Positions 23,961 through 40,914 of a DNA stretch of 64,000 nt are shown piece by piece. The stretch is from Chlamydomonas reinhardtii (taxonomy: Eukaryota; Chlorophyta; Chlorophyceae; Chlamydomonadales; Chlamydomonadaceae): positions 5,067,356 through 5,131,355 of the forward strand of contig NC_057006.1 of the NCBI RefSeq assembly GCF_000002595.2, read 5' to 3'. Within the stretch, counting starts at the first letter, position 1. Every line of letters starts with the position of its first letter. The position numbers and the translations under genes were made by a program. The notes beneath the pieces are model-generated. The model was not told where the DNA came from and did no database searches. It saw nothing but the letters and a program-made list of their open reading frames with translations.

Positions 23961-25364
23961 ATGGCTCGCGTGCGTGTGCGATTAGGGGACTGGAATCGGC
24001 TAAACAGGAAATGGCAACACAGAGTTAGCATGATGAAGTGAGTGCAGACGAACGCGTCGATCCATTGCTGCTCCACGGCGTTCCCCCGACGGTGGGCTAA
24101 ACGGGGAGCGCTCTCCGCTTGCAGGACGATGGTGACGCAATTGTTAGAAAAGGAACGGATAAGGACAACGCTGGCGAAGGCCAAAACGCTGCAGCGGTAT
24201 GCGGACAAGGTCATCACGCTGGGCAAGCAGGTGTGGAGGCGGGCTTGTGCCGCTTGTACAGGACTGGGCCATGGAGCCAGTTGTGGGGTAGGAGCGGGGA
24301 AGGTGTACGAAAATGCAGGCGGGGAGGTGCACGCAGGAGTACTGCATGTATGCGGGCAAAGCATCAGGGCGCGCGTGCTGGGCGCGGGTGTCGTGGCGGC
24401 ACGCGCCGCCGCAGTACGGTATCCAGGGCCTGGCCCAGGCCGCCCACATCCGTCCTCCTACGCGCCCTGAACGCCTGCACCTTCAGCCGCTCTTGACTTA
24501 CCACACCGCCCGCACCTTCCCGGCCCCCACTTTCTGATGATGATGGGCCTTTTTCATTGGGCCCGGGCACTACCCTCCCGCCGCCTGCTGCAGGGCACGC
24601 GCGAGGCCTGGTCGGAGGCCCGCGGCATCGTACGCACCGACCGCGAGCTGCACAAGCTGTTCACACAGGTGGCGCTGCGGTACCGGGAGCGGCCCGGCGG
24701 CTTCACGCGACTGGTGCGCGCGGGCTGGCGTGAGCGCGACGCAGCGCCCGTGGCCTTCGTGGAGTGAGTGGCGCCAGCGGGGATGGGGATGGGGCAGGGG
24801 GAGGGGCGGCGCGGGGCGGGGGGGGGGGGGCGTTGTGGTGTTGTCGGCGGGGTGGTGCGGCAGCAATAGGTGGGATGTCCATTGCGGCTGCGGCTGGGGC
24901 TCGGGCAATGGGTTTGGGCTTGGGGGGAGGGCCTTCGGCGCGAGCGCACATTTGTGTGCATGCGTGCCAGACCCGAATGTGTACGATGGAAGCTGAGCAA
25001 TCGCGTGTGTCAAGGGATGGGTGAGCGGCCACGCAGCATGCGAGAGTCGATGGCAGGGGCGGAGCCGTCACTGGCCCAAGCGGGCACTGCGTAGGCGCTC
25101 TATTGCAGGAGCCTCCTGACTCTTTCCAACCCCACCACCCGCCTTCCCATGTGCGCTTGTAGGCTGGTGGACCGGCCTGGCGAGCTGCGGCCAGCCAACC
25201 CGGCGCTGCAGCGGCCCAACCCGCTGTCGGTGCAGGCGTGGATCCGGCAGCAGCTGGGGCAACCCGCGCGCGAGCCGTCGCCGCTGCTGCCGCCGTCGGT
25301 GCAGCAGTACCTGCGGGAGGAGAACCGGATACAGCAGGGGCGTGCGCAGCCGGTTACGCGATGA
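23961..25364 (+). CDS. Organellar (probably mitochondrial) large-subunit ribosomal protein bL17
   Basis: Four exons: 23961-24037, 24125-24230, 24594-24763, 25163-25364, giving 184 residues. The short first exon supplies RLNRKWQHRVSMMK, which joins in phase to TMVTQLLEKERIRTTLAKAK. This is the bL17 core, corresponding to the bacterial LNR...HR.AM..NM...L....RI.TT..KAK. A second core block is DRELHKLFTQVALRYRERPG followed by GGFTRLVRAGWRERDAAPVAFVE. A C-terminal extension of about 65 residues follows, as in many mitochondrial bL17 proteins. There is no long N-terminal targeting sequence, which fits mitochondrial plant-type bL17, but a plastid location cannot be excluded. The ATG at 23961 was chosen because it opens the only frame joining the core in phase. 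Confidence 0.9.
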
Positions 25365-26348
25365 TGGGGCAGTGGGGTTGGGGGCAAGAGGGGTGAGCGT
25401 GGCGAGATGCTGAGCGCGGAGTGCTGAGTGTGTTGGGTGGGAAGGTGCGTTTCTGTGCGTGTGCAACTGTGGGCAACTGGTTTGCCTATCAATGACGAAT
25501 GGACGATGACATAAATGTGCAAGAATATGACCCCTGCAGCTCATGACATGGATACTTCTTGGGTGAATGCATCGGGCATGGGTTCAGCTGCACGGAGGAT
25601 GGCAGGAAGTATGGCTTGATGCTCAGCCTTAGGAATGGCCCGATAGCAGCAAAGCAGTTGCGGGTCGCGTGAAGGGGAACGCGTCTTGGTGTTCGGTATG
25701 CGATAGCTAGCTGGCGGGACGGTTAGGCAGTTGCCCAACTTGAGCCTGGTCCTGCAAGGCTGCTGAGTCGAGCCTGTCCGGTGTGCTACTACGCTAATGT
25801 ATGGCTCGCCGGCGCGGCCATGGTAGAACGGCGTGCGCTTGTGCCAGCCGGCGGAAGCGGCAGTCATGAATGCGCTCGAAATCCAGGGTCAGCATCGGCT
25901 CCTCCGGCTGCAGCGGCTGGCCGTAGTTGCGGCTGGCCCCCGAAACCAGGCATGGCAGGAAGATTAATTGGCAAGACCGGCAGCTGCAGCAGTAAGCAGT
26001 TGATACAGATAGTGTGAGGCTCCAACATTCATGTCCTGCTCTGCCACTGTAATGCCGAACACCACTACGCGTCGATGACCCCTGGTCCGCCGCCTGTACA
26101 CAGTGCCAGACTGTTCATTGCCCCCGTAAGACGAATCACATGAATACAATGGGGTGCTCTCAATGACAATGTCACCTGCCGGCCTCTCCGCCCCGCTCAT
26201 CCTGCTCCCATCGCAGTGTAACTCGTCCCCGGGCCTGATACATCACGCTCACCCTCAGCTCGCACACTCAATCGCTCATCCATCGCACCGGCCACGACTG
26301 TGCACGGTACCTATTCCTAGCACAGCATTCTTATGCCGACAGTCCACT
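25365..26348. other. Intergenic region between convergent bL17 and ADC synthase genes
   Basis: About 1 kb containing the two 3' UTRs. No coding-like frame and no nearby TGTAA on either strand were recognised. Confidence 0.4.
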
Positions 26349-30588
<4,240 letters not shown>

Positions 30589-31087
30589 TGAAGTAAAAGC
30601 CTAGTAAGCCATTCACGCCATTCGTGGCGCGGCTGTGCCCTTCATTGTAAACAACCGGCCCGACCTTTATGTTTGGACTAGTCCGGCAGTGCAATTGACC
30701 ACAAGCACGGCTTACAGGAATTATTTTGGAACGAGGCTGCCATTTTTCAAACTGTTATCTCACAAAACACCGTGTTTCCGCCCCGCGTAATGCAATTGCC
30801 AGTCATTATCCTGTAGTCTTTATCTGTAAACTTTGTAAAGACCGTGCAGACCGAACAGCCTTAACTTCGCCAGAACCGCACGCGGCGAGCTCCTGCATTA
30901 CATTCTAGGCGTTAGAAAGTAATTAGACGCCCTTCGAGGTACTGGACACCATCCAGCGCCTTGGAACCCGAGCAGCTGAGGAACAGGCGGGAGCTGCGGG
31001 AACTCGTCGCGCCGACGCCTTTCGCTAGCCTGCCATTGCACTCGTTCGGGCGACTGCAGCTGGTTAAGCTTCAGTAAGCTTGCCAGG
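30589..31087. promoter_or_regulatory. Divergent promoter region, ADC synthase / tectonic
   Basis: 499 bp between opposing start codons, less GC-rich than the flanking exons. A missing 5' exon of ADC synthase could lie here. No X-box was identified with confidence. Confidence 0.45.
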
Positions 31088-34000
31088 ATGGGCGGCGTGG
31101 CACGCAGGTCCCACCCGCCCAGCCAGACGGGGCAAGGAGGGCACCAACCACCGCGACTAGCGGGCGGTACCTGGGTGCCCTTGCTGTTGGTGTCCTTCAT
31201 TGCGGCCGTGGGGCGCATGCCCGCGGTAACAGGTCAGCTTACAACAATACCAACATATCCGGTGGACTGGGATGCTGTGCCCACGATTCCACCAACCAGC
31301 ACCAACCTCACGGCGAACTGCAACTGTGACCTCCGGCAAGAGGCATGCGACCTGGGGTGCTGCTGCGACTCGATGTGCCCTGCGGGGCTCAGCACGCTCT
31401 TTACCGACCAGGGCACGTGCCTGCCGCAAGGGAACGAGCAGCAGACGTTGAAGTATTGCGTGCCCTCGGGCTATGTACAGAAGGTGCGAACTGGGCTCTG
31501 CTTGGCACACGCTATACGAGAGAAGAAGAGTGCCTGGCAACAAGGCCATGACGCGCTTGTTTGTTCAGCTTGTCACACGTGTGGTGCCTCAATCCTGGAC
31601 ACCAACACGGGACCTGCGGACCCCGACCTCGCGCAGGTCAACCTGCCGTCTAGCAGCGACTTCTACGTCATAGCGCAGCAGGCGGCGGAGGTCAAATTCT
31701 TCTCGCAGCTGCTGTGCATCGTGGACGACAGCAACCCCAACCTGGGAGCGAACTATCCCGGTGCGTCTCTTGCCAAAAAACACGTGGTGATTGCTGCTTT
31801 ATCAGGGCTGCGCCGCTCGACTGCGGGCGCGCTGGGGCACGGGTCGGGTGCGCTGGCCTTGCCCTGCCCACATCAAAAGGTTTACTCATCCGCGCCCTCA
31901 TATCCCCGCACAGACCCGCCCGCTGGGCCTGTGGGCGACAACCAGGAGCTGGCTCAGTGCCCCGCCGCCGTGTCGCCCCCAACCAAGTCCACCGACTACC
32001 GCTACGGCAGCACCGTGTACCTGCAGTACAGCGGCAGCAGCAGCAGCGTGCCCAACGGCACTGCGGGGCTGCAACCGCTCACCATCCCCTTCCCCGCCTT
32101 CACGGGGCTGTGCAACGACGAGACGGCAGTGGGATTCCTGGTCGGCACGCCTACCGGTAGCAAGGTGGGGACCGATGGGGCGCGGGAGGGTTCAGCAGGC
32201 GAAGGGCTGGTTCGCTGTGGGAGACCAGCTGAAGACACCGTAAGGAGCCTGCCATTGCGGGGGTTGGCATACCATGGCGGGGGTGGAGCGCGCCATGCAG
32301 AAAAGCAACATAACAACTGACAGGCGGTCAGACTGAAGCTTGGTCACATTGGGCGGCCTCTTCGACGCTCACCCTGTGCGCACATCGCTTCGCCGCCCTG
32401 CTCCTCGGACCCCAGAACTACTACGTCACCTGCCAGCGCGACCTGAGCGCCCTGGACCTGGCCAGCGCCTGCAGCTCGGCCGGCTCAGGCGGCGTGCTGA
32501 CGCCGCAGTACTACAGCAACATGCGCTTCATCACCGGGCGGGGGACCGGCTTCGCGCCGCAGGCTCCCGTCACTGTGGCCATCAAGGTAAGCATGTGGCC
32601 TGTGTAAGGGGCATCTGAAGCATAGCCGCGGCAAACTTGCTATACACCAGCGTTCAGTCCGTGCCTTCAGCCGTCGACCTAATGACCGCTGATTCCCCTT
32701 GTGCGTGGCCTGTCCCTGGCCGCAGTATCTGAACCCCGCCACAGGCAACCTGACGTCTGTGAACAACACCGTCAGCACCTATAACGCCACCACGGGCATG
32801 TGCACCAACGTGATCACCGACCTGAACATCACCATGTATTACTCGCTGTCTAACCCTGACGCATCAGACACGCCCGGATACATCGATGCGGTGCGTCGTG
32901 CGTCATACTCGGCGCTGGGGTCGGCAACCGGGTTAGCATTATTTGCACAGCACGGTGGATTTGTGCACACACAGCGAAAAGTCGAGACGCCAGTTTGGGG
33001 TCTCCTTTCATTCTGTGACCTTGAGCTGGGCGACTCTGCACCCAGGGTAATCTTGGCATTGACCGGCCCATTACATTCCCCATAACAGATGGAGCTGACG
33101 TTCGTTATAACGGACGTTCTGGCAGCGCGGTCGCCGCTGTTGCAGAACGTGCGTGTGAGCTGGATGGAGACGCAGGTGCCCCAGCCCATTGAGGTCATCG
33201 TCAGCGGCAACCCCGGCTACGTCACCGGTTTCCCATTGTTGGTGAGCGGGCAGTCCGATCTATTTGCCGGGTCCACTAGGGCGCGGTTTAGGCTAACACG
33301 CACTCACCATTCCCCAACAGCAGTCGTCCCATGTGCTGTTGCCAGCCAGCCACCAATGGCGGTCGGTGCCTCAAGGTCAATCAGCGAGGCCACCACACCG
33401 TCACGCCGCCAATGGGCGCTCAAATCAACCTCCCCTGGGGCTATTATATCGCACCCGTTGACAGGCGGGCGTCCTTGCGAGCACTGTAGACGCGACGACG
33501 GGCGACACCAAGCAGGCCGTCAGCCGGTTTGTTGAGGGCATGCCGATTCCGGTGCCTGGACATGCCGGCGCGTGCGAGCCCACCTCCATTGGCAACGTGG
33601 CATACGGCGCCAACATCACCAGCACTTGCAGCATCAGCCTCACCGCGAACCAGCTGCGTGACTTTTGCACGTGAGTGGTGATGGCGGTGCGAAGCTAGCA
33701 CGCGGCATGGGGCTGGGGAACAAAGTGGATGTGCCTGGAGGAATGGCCGTGACCACGTGCTGCCGTGTCTTGTTGTTACAGGTTGGAAGGCACCAACCCC
33801 GCCAAGTACGTGCAAACGGTGATTTCGTCCGTCTACCAGAGCATTGTCGACAACAAGTTGTATGTGGGCGAGTGGGGCGACGCCAACTACACCAACACCA
33901 ACGAGTGGCTTAAGGTGCGCGGCCGTGGCGCTCTGGAAGTAACAACCTGGCAAAGCGGAGGGCAGGAAGTAGAAGCGTAGTTGAACGGGTATGACACATT

Positions 34001-34889
34001 GTCTGCATCTTTTTTGAGTGCACAGGGCGTTGCCGCGTTGTAATGTCGTCCACGTTGAGTCTCATTCAATCCGGGATTTGGGAACGACTACGGCATGCTG
34101 CTTTACAGTGAAACCTGACTGCCCTGCTCTCGTTCCGCCGCTGCCAACCCAACCGGCCGGAATGCTGCGCGCGCAGGTGTCTGTGTCCGGCTACCCATTT
34201 GGCAACCTAGGCTACACGTCCGCCGACAACGCCTGCACTGGCGTCATCATCGGCTTTGACCTGCAGATAGTCACCGGCGTGGCCTTTGCCTCCAATAACC
34301 TGCAGCAGAAGGCGAGTACAGCGCTTGAGGGCCGCTACTGCCCGGTTCTGTCCCCGCTGTGAGCAGCTGGCGACCAGGCGGCAGTGTTGTTCCTCTTGTA
34401 GCAGCTTCAAGCCACGCCCATGCGTCAAGTTTGAAAGCGGCCAGCTCAACGCCCATGCGTCAAGTTTGAAAGCGGCCAGCTCACCTGCACCTGTCCCCCG
34501 CACCCATTGGGGCTTGGCAGTGACTACCACTCCTTGTCCCGCCCCACCCCACACCACCGCTGCCCATTACCGTACGCCTGCAGGTGCTGTACGCCAACCT
34601 GTGCTTCAAGACGGGCGTTTGGGACTTCCCGGAGTACCTGCCCGGCAACACCTCCCGCCGCTTCTACCTGGACTTCTCCACCAGCTTCATCCGCCTGCCG
34701 CAGCAGAGCGAGGAGGTGACCAAGCCCGCGCCGCCGCTGGTAGTGCCGCTGCCCGCAGACATCTTCTACCCCTTCGTGGTGACGGACGGCGCGGCGGTGG
34801 ACACGCGGCCGGCCGTGTGGGGCATGCTGACGGCAGCGGCAGCGGCTCTGACACTGCTGCAGCTTTTGCCATTCCGTGCGCGTGCGTAA
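31088..34889 (+). CDS. TCTN: Tectonic, ciliary transition-zone protein
   Basis: Ten exons: 31088-31483, 31637-31760, 31914-32156, 32324-32586, 32726-32890, 33089-33241, 33465-33670, 33782-33914, 34177-34311, 34584-34889, giving 707 residues. A hydrophobic N-terminal signal (WVPLLLVSFIAAVG) precedes a Cys-rich block CNCDLRQEACDLGCCCDSMC, the signature of the tectonic (DUF1619) family. Later family features are SGNPGYVTGFPLL, CTGVIIGFDLQIV and the penultimate WDFPEYLPGN. A hydrophobic C-terminal segment (MLTAAAAALTLLQLLPF) would anchor it in the membrane. Tectonics belong to the MKS/B9 complex that gates the cilium at the transition zone. Intron 9 begins with GC (AAG|GCGAGT). The join between exons 6 and 7 skips a possible extra exon near 33321 that hits a stop. 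A TGTAA lies at 35173-35177. Confidence 0.9.
34414..34483. repeat. 35-bp tandem duplication in tectonic intron 9
   Basis: Two adjacent 35-bp copies start at 34414 and 34449 and look identical, suggesting a recent duplication. They lie in the GC-AG intron between exons 9 and 10. Confidence 0.9.
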
Positions 34890-35437
34890 TGTGGTGTGAA
34901 TGCATTTCGGGAGGTGAAAGGCTTCCAAAGGACCACCTGCATTGCCATACGAGGCTTGTGGTGACGCCTAACATTCACACGAGTGTCGTAACAATGTACA
35001 GCAGTGTACAGGCACCTTGCTTGCTCAGTTCCGCGTGTTGCATGAATTCGACCTCGCCAGTGCGGGGTGCTATGCCATCAAGGGAGGTAGAGTCGTCGCA
35101 CACTGTGGCCGTGCTCGGTGGCACGGTGCACATGAGCGCGTGTACATGAGCTTGGTGCGGTTTGAAGACGGCTGTAAATACTTGACTCCATGATTTGGGG
35201 CTGTTGGGTTCGCTCGGATTCCAGTTCGACGGTCTCCCGTCGGAACCCACTCGCTCCACCGTCCATGCCAAAGTACATAAGTCCAGGTCCATTCTAGAAG
35301 TTCCCCGTCCACCTGCACTTCTCGTGCATTGTGAATGCATTGCCCTATTATTTATTGTTAGGAGTGGGGTCATCAACCCCCAAACTTGCAAGCGGTGTTG
35401 CAAGCGGTGTCGGGTCTAGTCCTCTTGGAGACGCCAA
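34890..35437. other. Tectonic 3' UTR and DPE1 promoter region
   Basis: 548 bp between genes in tandem orientation. TGTAA at 35173-35177 is a good poly(A) signal 284 nt after the tectonic stop, which leaves about 260 bp for the DPE1 promoter. Confidence 0.55.
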
Positions 35438-38400
35438 ATGATCCCACTTCGTGCGCCACAAGGCGTTAGGTATACGCAACAAATAGATCGAAGCCAGCAG
35501 GTGCTCCCGCAGCTTCGCTCGCGTGCTCCGCAATCGGTATCGCACGTCGCCGGCTCGCGGCGCGCTGTCAGCAGGCGGTCTGTCCGCGCCTTCGCTTGGG
35601 GAACTCCAAAAACGACGGGCCCGGCGCCAGGCGAAGTGCTCGGCAAGGATTATGACCAGAAAATCCCCAGCTATAATAAGGGGCGCCGCGCGGGCATTCT
35701 GCTGCACCCCACCTCTCTCCCGGGGCCGTACGGCATTGGCGATATTGGTGATGAGGCCAAGCGCTTCGTCGACTGGCTCGCCGACCACGGCATGCAGTGC
35801 TGGCAGCTGCTGCCGCTGGTGCCCCCGGACCCCATGTACTACTCCCCCTACTCGGGCACGGACGCCAACTGCGGCAACCCCCTTGTGGTGAGCATTGAGG
35901 AGCTCATCAAGGACGGACTGCTGGAGTTCTCGGAGACGCCCCCGCGCGTGCCCATCGCCGACGTTGACTATCCCGCTGTGGCCGCGGCCAAGCTGCCCCT
36001 GCTCAAGCGCGCGGCGCAGCGGCTGCTTAAGGAGGACCGCTTCACGCGGCTGCGGGAGGAATACCTCAAGTACCGCAAAGAGCACCCCTGGGTGGAGGAC
36101 AGCGCGCTGTTTGATGTGGCGCGCAACCTGCCGGAGCTGAGCCAGTTGGCGTGGTGGCAGTGGCCGGAGCCGTTGCGGCTGCGGCAGAAGGAGGCGCTCA
36201 AGGAGTTCCGGGAGACAAACAAGGACGCAATTGACGAGTTCGTTGTGATCCAGTACTTCTTCGAGAAGCAGTGGAAGGCGATCCGGGTGGGTTACGGCTG
36301 GGGGTGAGGGTTACGGGAGGGTTTGGACGCCAGGCTTACGGTGTCCAGCCGGCCCGCCCCGTTGGCGGCGGGGAAACGGCATGCAGGGTGGGGGCGTTTG
36401 TGCATGGCCTGGTGCCACGGACGTATGGCGCTGACATCACATGCCGTGTGTCGGGTAGCGTCTGCACGCAGCGAGCTGGTGCTCTGTGCCTATCAGCACA
36501 CCGACCCCCACGCCCTCGCTCACACTGGTCCGTGGCCATGTGCCCTGACCCTGTCACATCCGTCCTTGCTTTTGCACTGCTGCAGTCCTACGCGAACGGC
36601 AAGGGCATCAAACTCATCGGCGACATGCCCATCTACGTGGGCGGCCACAGCGCAGATGTGTGGGCCAACCGCCACCTGTTCGAGCTGAACGAGGCGGGCC
36701 TGCCCGAGCAGGTCAGCGGAGTGCCGCCGGACGCCTTCTCAGCAACGGGTGAGGCCGGCGCTACGGTGGTGCGGTGCGGTGCGGTGTAAGAGTGCAGGGC
36801 GAGCCTGCACGGAATGGGGCATAGCTGTGCGCTGGAGAGTTGGGGCGAGGCGACGATTGGGCATGGTGGTGGTGGACACAGGCGTCCGGTATCCGGAGTT
36901 ACGAGGGAGCAAGGGAAAGGGGTCGACACCGTGCGTGCAGGACGCGCAAGCAAGCCGTGCGCCGCTATCTGTATTACCTGGCGTTACCGTGCGTATGTGT
37001 GTAGCGCGGCAGGATGGATGAAGCAAGGGGGCTGGCGGCGCTCAGGCAGCCAGTAGGAATATGAGCGGGGTGGGGCCCACGGTAGCATACCTCCTTAACA
37101 TAACGGTTCGCCCTGGGACTGAATCGCCGCGCCTGCTGCCGTCACCAACAGGCCAGCTGTGGGGCAGCCCGCTTTACAAGTGGCCGGCCCACAAGAAGGA
37201 GGGCTTCAAGTGGTGGACGGCGCGCATGGCCCGGACCCTGGAGCTGTACGACGAGTGCCGCATCGACCACTTCCGTGGCTTCGCAGGTGGGGGAGCATGC
37301 GGGTTAGCCGTTGGAGATACACGGAATGGGGGGCCGGCATGTGGGCGTAGGGTCGAGGCAAGAGGCCCAGTGTGTGCGGGGCACAAAATGGTACAGGTCA
37401 ACACTGGCAAGGAGCCATGCAGGGATGCAGCAGGATAGGCTGCGGGAACGGCGCTTTCACCGTGAACATGCTTGCCCTCGTCCACCTTGTCCAAACCGGC
37501 GCCTTGCCCGTCCCATCCCTTCCTCCAGGCTACTGGAGCGTGGACGCCAACGAGACCACCGCCATGAACGGCAACTGGCGCCAGGGCCCTGGGCTGGAGC
37601 TGTTCACGGCCATGAAGAAGGCGCTGGGGGCGGTGCCCATCCTGGCTGAGGACCTGGGCGTCATCACCACGGACGTGGTGGCGCTGCGGTAAGGAGGAAG
37701 GGGGCGGGGGAGGAAGGGCTGGGAGGAGGGAGCTGGGGCTTACGCTGCCGGGGACACATTGCGGACGCGTGACGCTGAGCTGAGCCGCATGTCGACTGCA
37801 GATGGGATGGGTGGGGACGAGTGACGGGGGGGGGCCCGAGAGGATGTTGGCAGGGATTGTCCAGTTGGGACCAGCCGTTTGAAATGCATACAACTTCTGC
37901 ACGGCGAGCCAACATGGTAGACCTAACATTACCTTGTACCGTTCCGTGTCAAGCCTGCGATGCCTCTCCGGCCCTCACCGCAAACCTCTCCCAACTTGAC
38001 CCCGCCACCCACACACACACACCGTTCTCCACGGACGGCTACACTCCACCTGCCTTCCGCACCACGCAGCGAGGCCATCGGCGCTCCGGGCATGGTGGTG
38101 CTGCAGTTCGCCTGGGGCGGCGGCCCCGGCAATGTGCACCTGCCGCACAACCACTACGAGAACTGCTTCGTGTACCCGGGCACCCACGACAACGAGACGG
38201 CGGTGGGCTGGTTCCGCGGCTCCGCCAACGACACGGACAAGTCCTACATCAAGAGCTACCTGCGCACGGACGGCGGCGACATCGCCTGGGACTTCATCCG
38301 CGCCTGCATGGCGGCGGTGCCACGCACGTGCGTCATCATGATGCAGGTGGGTTGTGGGCACCCGTGCCGGGTGCAACTGGGAGGGCGGGTATGGCTGTCG

Positions 38401-38755
38401 TCTAGCCGGTCATGCCGCCACACCATGACGGTGCACGTGCGGGATGTTGGAGGAGTTTGCACGGCACCTCACTGGTGGTCCAGGCGTCTTGCACTTTGTA
38501 CAGCTCCACACCTTTGCCTTTGGGATACGGTAACACGGCTGCTCAATCACGCTGCTCCATCTTGTGTCCCGCATTGCTCCACAGGACGTGATGCGGCTGG
38601 ACAACACGGCTCGCATGAACACGCCCGGCACGGCCGCCGGGAACTGGCGTTGGCGCATGGGCGATGGCAACGTGTGGAACTCGCTCAAGAAGGAGGGCGA
38701 GGACCTGCGGAAGGTGGCACACGACACGAACCGCCTGCCCAAGCCCAAGGCGTGA
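35438..38755 (+). CDS. DPE1: 4-Alpha-glucanotransferase (disproportionating enzyme, GH77), plastid
   Basis: D-enzyme transfers maltooligosaccharide segments between alpha-1,4-glucans in starch metabolism; the Chlamydomonas locus is also called STA11. Six exons: 35438-36286, 36586-36748, 37152-37286, 37529-37688, 38070-38346, 38585-38755, giving 584 residues. An Arg/Ser/Gln-rich transit peptide of about 50 residues precedes RRAGILLHPTSLPGPYGIGD, the GH77 N-terminal signature. Then come LLPLVPPDPMYYSPYSGTDA, GDMPIYVGGHSADVWAN, CRIDHFRGFAGYWSV (nucleophile Asp), PILAEDLGVIT (acid/base Glu), YPGTHDNETAVGW (third catalytic Asp) and MQDVMRLDNTARMNTPG. All three catalytic acids are present. Length and motif spacing match plant and algal DPE1 rather than the longer cytosolic DPE2 with its carbohydrate-binding modules. 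Confidence 0.97.
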
Positions 38756-39537
38756 ACCGATTGAATGAGCGGGACTGAGCGCGCACAGTTGCATCTGCAG
38801 TCGCATATGTGCTCATGACACGCGTGCAGCGTGCAAGGGATTAATGAGCTTTGGATACTGGCTTCGAGCGAGTAGGTGTAGGGGTGCGTTTCTGTGGGGA
38901 GAAATAGGTGAGACAGGACATCAAAGCATCTGCATGGCACGCTGAGCGAAGGTTGTGTAGTGAGGTAGTGAGGTAGGCCGCCCTTACAGCCGGCGCCCAC
39001 GCCGTGGCCGCGCGCGCGAGGACCACTCAAAAGTGCCCCGTCCCAGACCTGCTGGACTCAGCCCCATCTTTGGCTGACTGGCCTTAATCTTGCGACAAGG
39101 CGGGCTGCTGCTGCAAACGCGCTACTCCTGCGCTTAGAGCACGGTCATTGCTGCGTTACCAGGGCAATGCGCCAGCGGCAACATGGGGACAGGACATCTG
39201 CAATCATGTGGTTGGATGTTAAACCTGCCTCGCCCTACTAAATATCTTCCTTTATCAAAGATGGTGCAACACCTCAGGCTCTCGCACGGCGACGTATTCC
39301 TAGGTAGCGGCGGCCCCTCGGGTCTGTCCTGGGACCACAACTGGAGTTTGTTGCTTTCTGCTGGTCTCTGCACCGCTCGCACCTCTCCGGTCTGGCACGC
39401 CCCTGTGCAGCACGAGTCCCTATTTCTGCATTTTCATGCAGAGGCGTTCAGTCATTAGACTACAGATGTTAGCTTCGCCCCATTGTCTTTTCAGACAAGG
39501 ACATTACCAATTATCTTATTATTTATTTGGCGCCGGC
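38756..39537. other. Intergenic region downstream of DPE1
   Basis: DPE1 3' UTR and the promoter region of the following small gene. The frame of that gene is open upstream to an ATG at 39436, so a longer N-terminus is possible. Nothing else recognised. Confidence 0.4.
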
Positions 39538-39825
39538 ATGGCCAAGGAGCTGGGCCCTGAGGGCTGCTCGGCGCGCGCAGCGGCGGCGGCGGAGACCCTG
39601 GGCCCTGAGGGCTGCTCGGCGCGCTCAGTCAAGGCGTTGGAGACCATGGGCGCCGGGGGCCGCTCGGCGCGCTCAGCGGCGTCGTGGAAGAAGCGTGGAA
39701 AGCCCGTGGTCGCTGCCCACACTCCACGCCAGGGTGGCGGCTGTGCCAAGTGCGGCGCCACCAAGACCCTCGGCCGGGGCCTGTGCAATCGGTGCTATAA
39801 ACGGGAGTGGCGGAAGACCAAGTGA
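39538..39825 (+). CDS. Small Cys4 zinc-finger-like protein with 16-residue N-terminal repeats
   Basis: A 95-residue frame. The N-terminal half holds three copies of a 48-bp unit encoding variants of LGPEGCSARAAAAAET. The basic C-terminal half has CAKCGATKTLGRGLCNRCYK, that is C-x2-C-x11-C-x2-C, a plausible zinc-binding module, ending in a cluster of Arg/Lys. The pattern resembles small treble-clef or GATA-like fingers, but no family can be named. I recall similar GPEGCSAR repeats in other volvocine predicted proteins, which would make it lineage-specific and multicopy; this is from memory. I chose the ATG at 39538 because the repeats begin directly after it; an in-frame ATG at 39436 is possible. 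Confidence 0.6.
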   Translation: MAKELGPEGCSARAAAAAETLGPEGCSARSVKALETMGAGGRSARSAASWKKRGKPVVAAHTPRQGGGCAKCGATKTLGRGLCNRCYKREWRKTK

Positions 39826-40914
39826 ACGGTGACGGCGGGTGACGGCATGAGCAGGGGGGCAGGCGGGGCAGGCGAACATGCCCCTGCTCATGCAGCTGGC
39901 GGGGCAGGCGAGGCAGGGGCCTTGGATGGCGCAGCTATCGCATGAGTAGATGCGAGTGTGGTATGTCGAGGAGGTTACAGCCGCACCCGGGCTCTTGATT
40001 TGTGGTCGCCCACGCACTGTGGGCTATGGTGGGCCGGGCGGGCGCCCCCGACGTGTCGACATATGCTTGGCACACAGCATCCGGCGGGGCGGCGCGACAT
40101 CATGGACATTATAGAGCAGGGGTGCTGGAAGTCGGGTTGCATTTCTGTACATAACTGACCTGCTGATGGCGCACTTAGTGCGCAGGGCCGAGAGCAAGCC
40201 CCACGGCACCTGTACAAGACGTGCGCTTTCCACACCACGAGGCACAGAAGACAGCACTGCATTGATGGCGCTTGTAACATCTGAAGCCGACACAGGCTAA
40301 ATGCCTGCCTTGTGCCATTTGGTGATCGTCCGTCAGATGTTGACGTGTGCATATTCCTGTGATCCTGAGAATAAGCTTCACCTCACCTTCTATCATATAC
40401 GAACACACCATCCAGATCCCCGCACACTCTACGCCCTGGCCTCATATGACTCTCGGACACCCACTCTCGTGACTGTGCCCACGTGTCAAGAAATCGCCAG
40501 CTGCGCAATTACCGTAACAGCACCTTATTTCCTATTATGCACGCCCACTCCGCGCCTCAACACCTCGCTGCCGCATTTCAGCACCGTCCATGTCGGTCTA
40601 CCGGTATGTTGAGTTGCTTCACGTGCGGTACGGTATGCAGTGGTGCATTTGACGTCGGAGTGCCCGCTTCCGTCAAGTGCCTCAATACCCGTAATAATGA
40701 AACACACTATCACGTTGCCCAGGCGCTTGCGCAGATAGCGCACCTCCAATAGTTTTTATACTTGCATGTGCACATGCACATGCATTCACTGGCGTCCTCG
40801 GCTTCGCATTCGTTAGTCTTAAAGCATCTTCGATAACATTGAGGACACACCAGCAAATATCTTTAAGAACCTCGCCACAACCTGCTACGCGGACTGTGCG
40901 GACGGGGCATCCTG
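39826..40914. other. Intergenic region, no recognised gene
   Basis: About 1.1 kb, lower in GC towards the right. Open frames are short and lack protein-like composition. A small CATGTGCACATGCACATGCA palindromic run lies near 40766. Nothing else was supported. Confidence 0.4.

Noticed and set aside
33321-33460. An extra tectonic exon starting at 33321
   Set aside because: It meets an in-frame stop, and joining 33241 directly to 33465 gives the expected family sequence across the junction.
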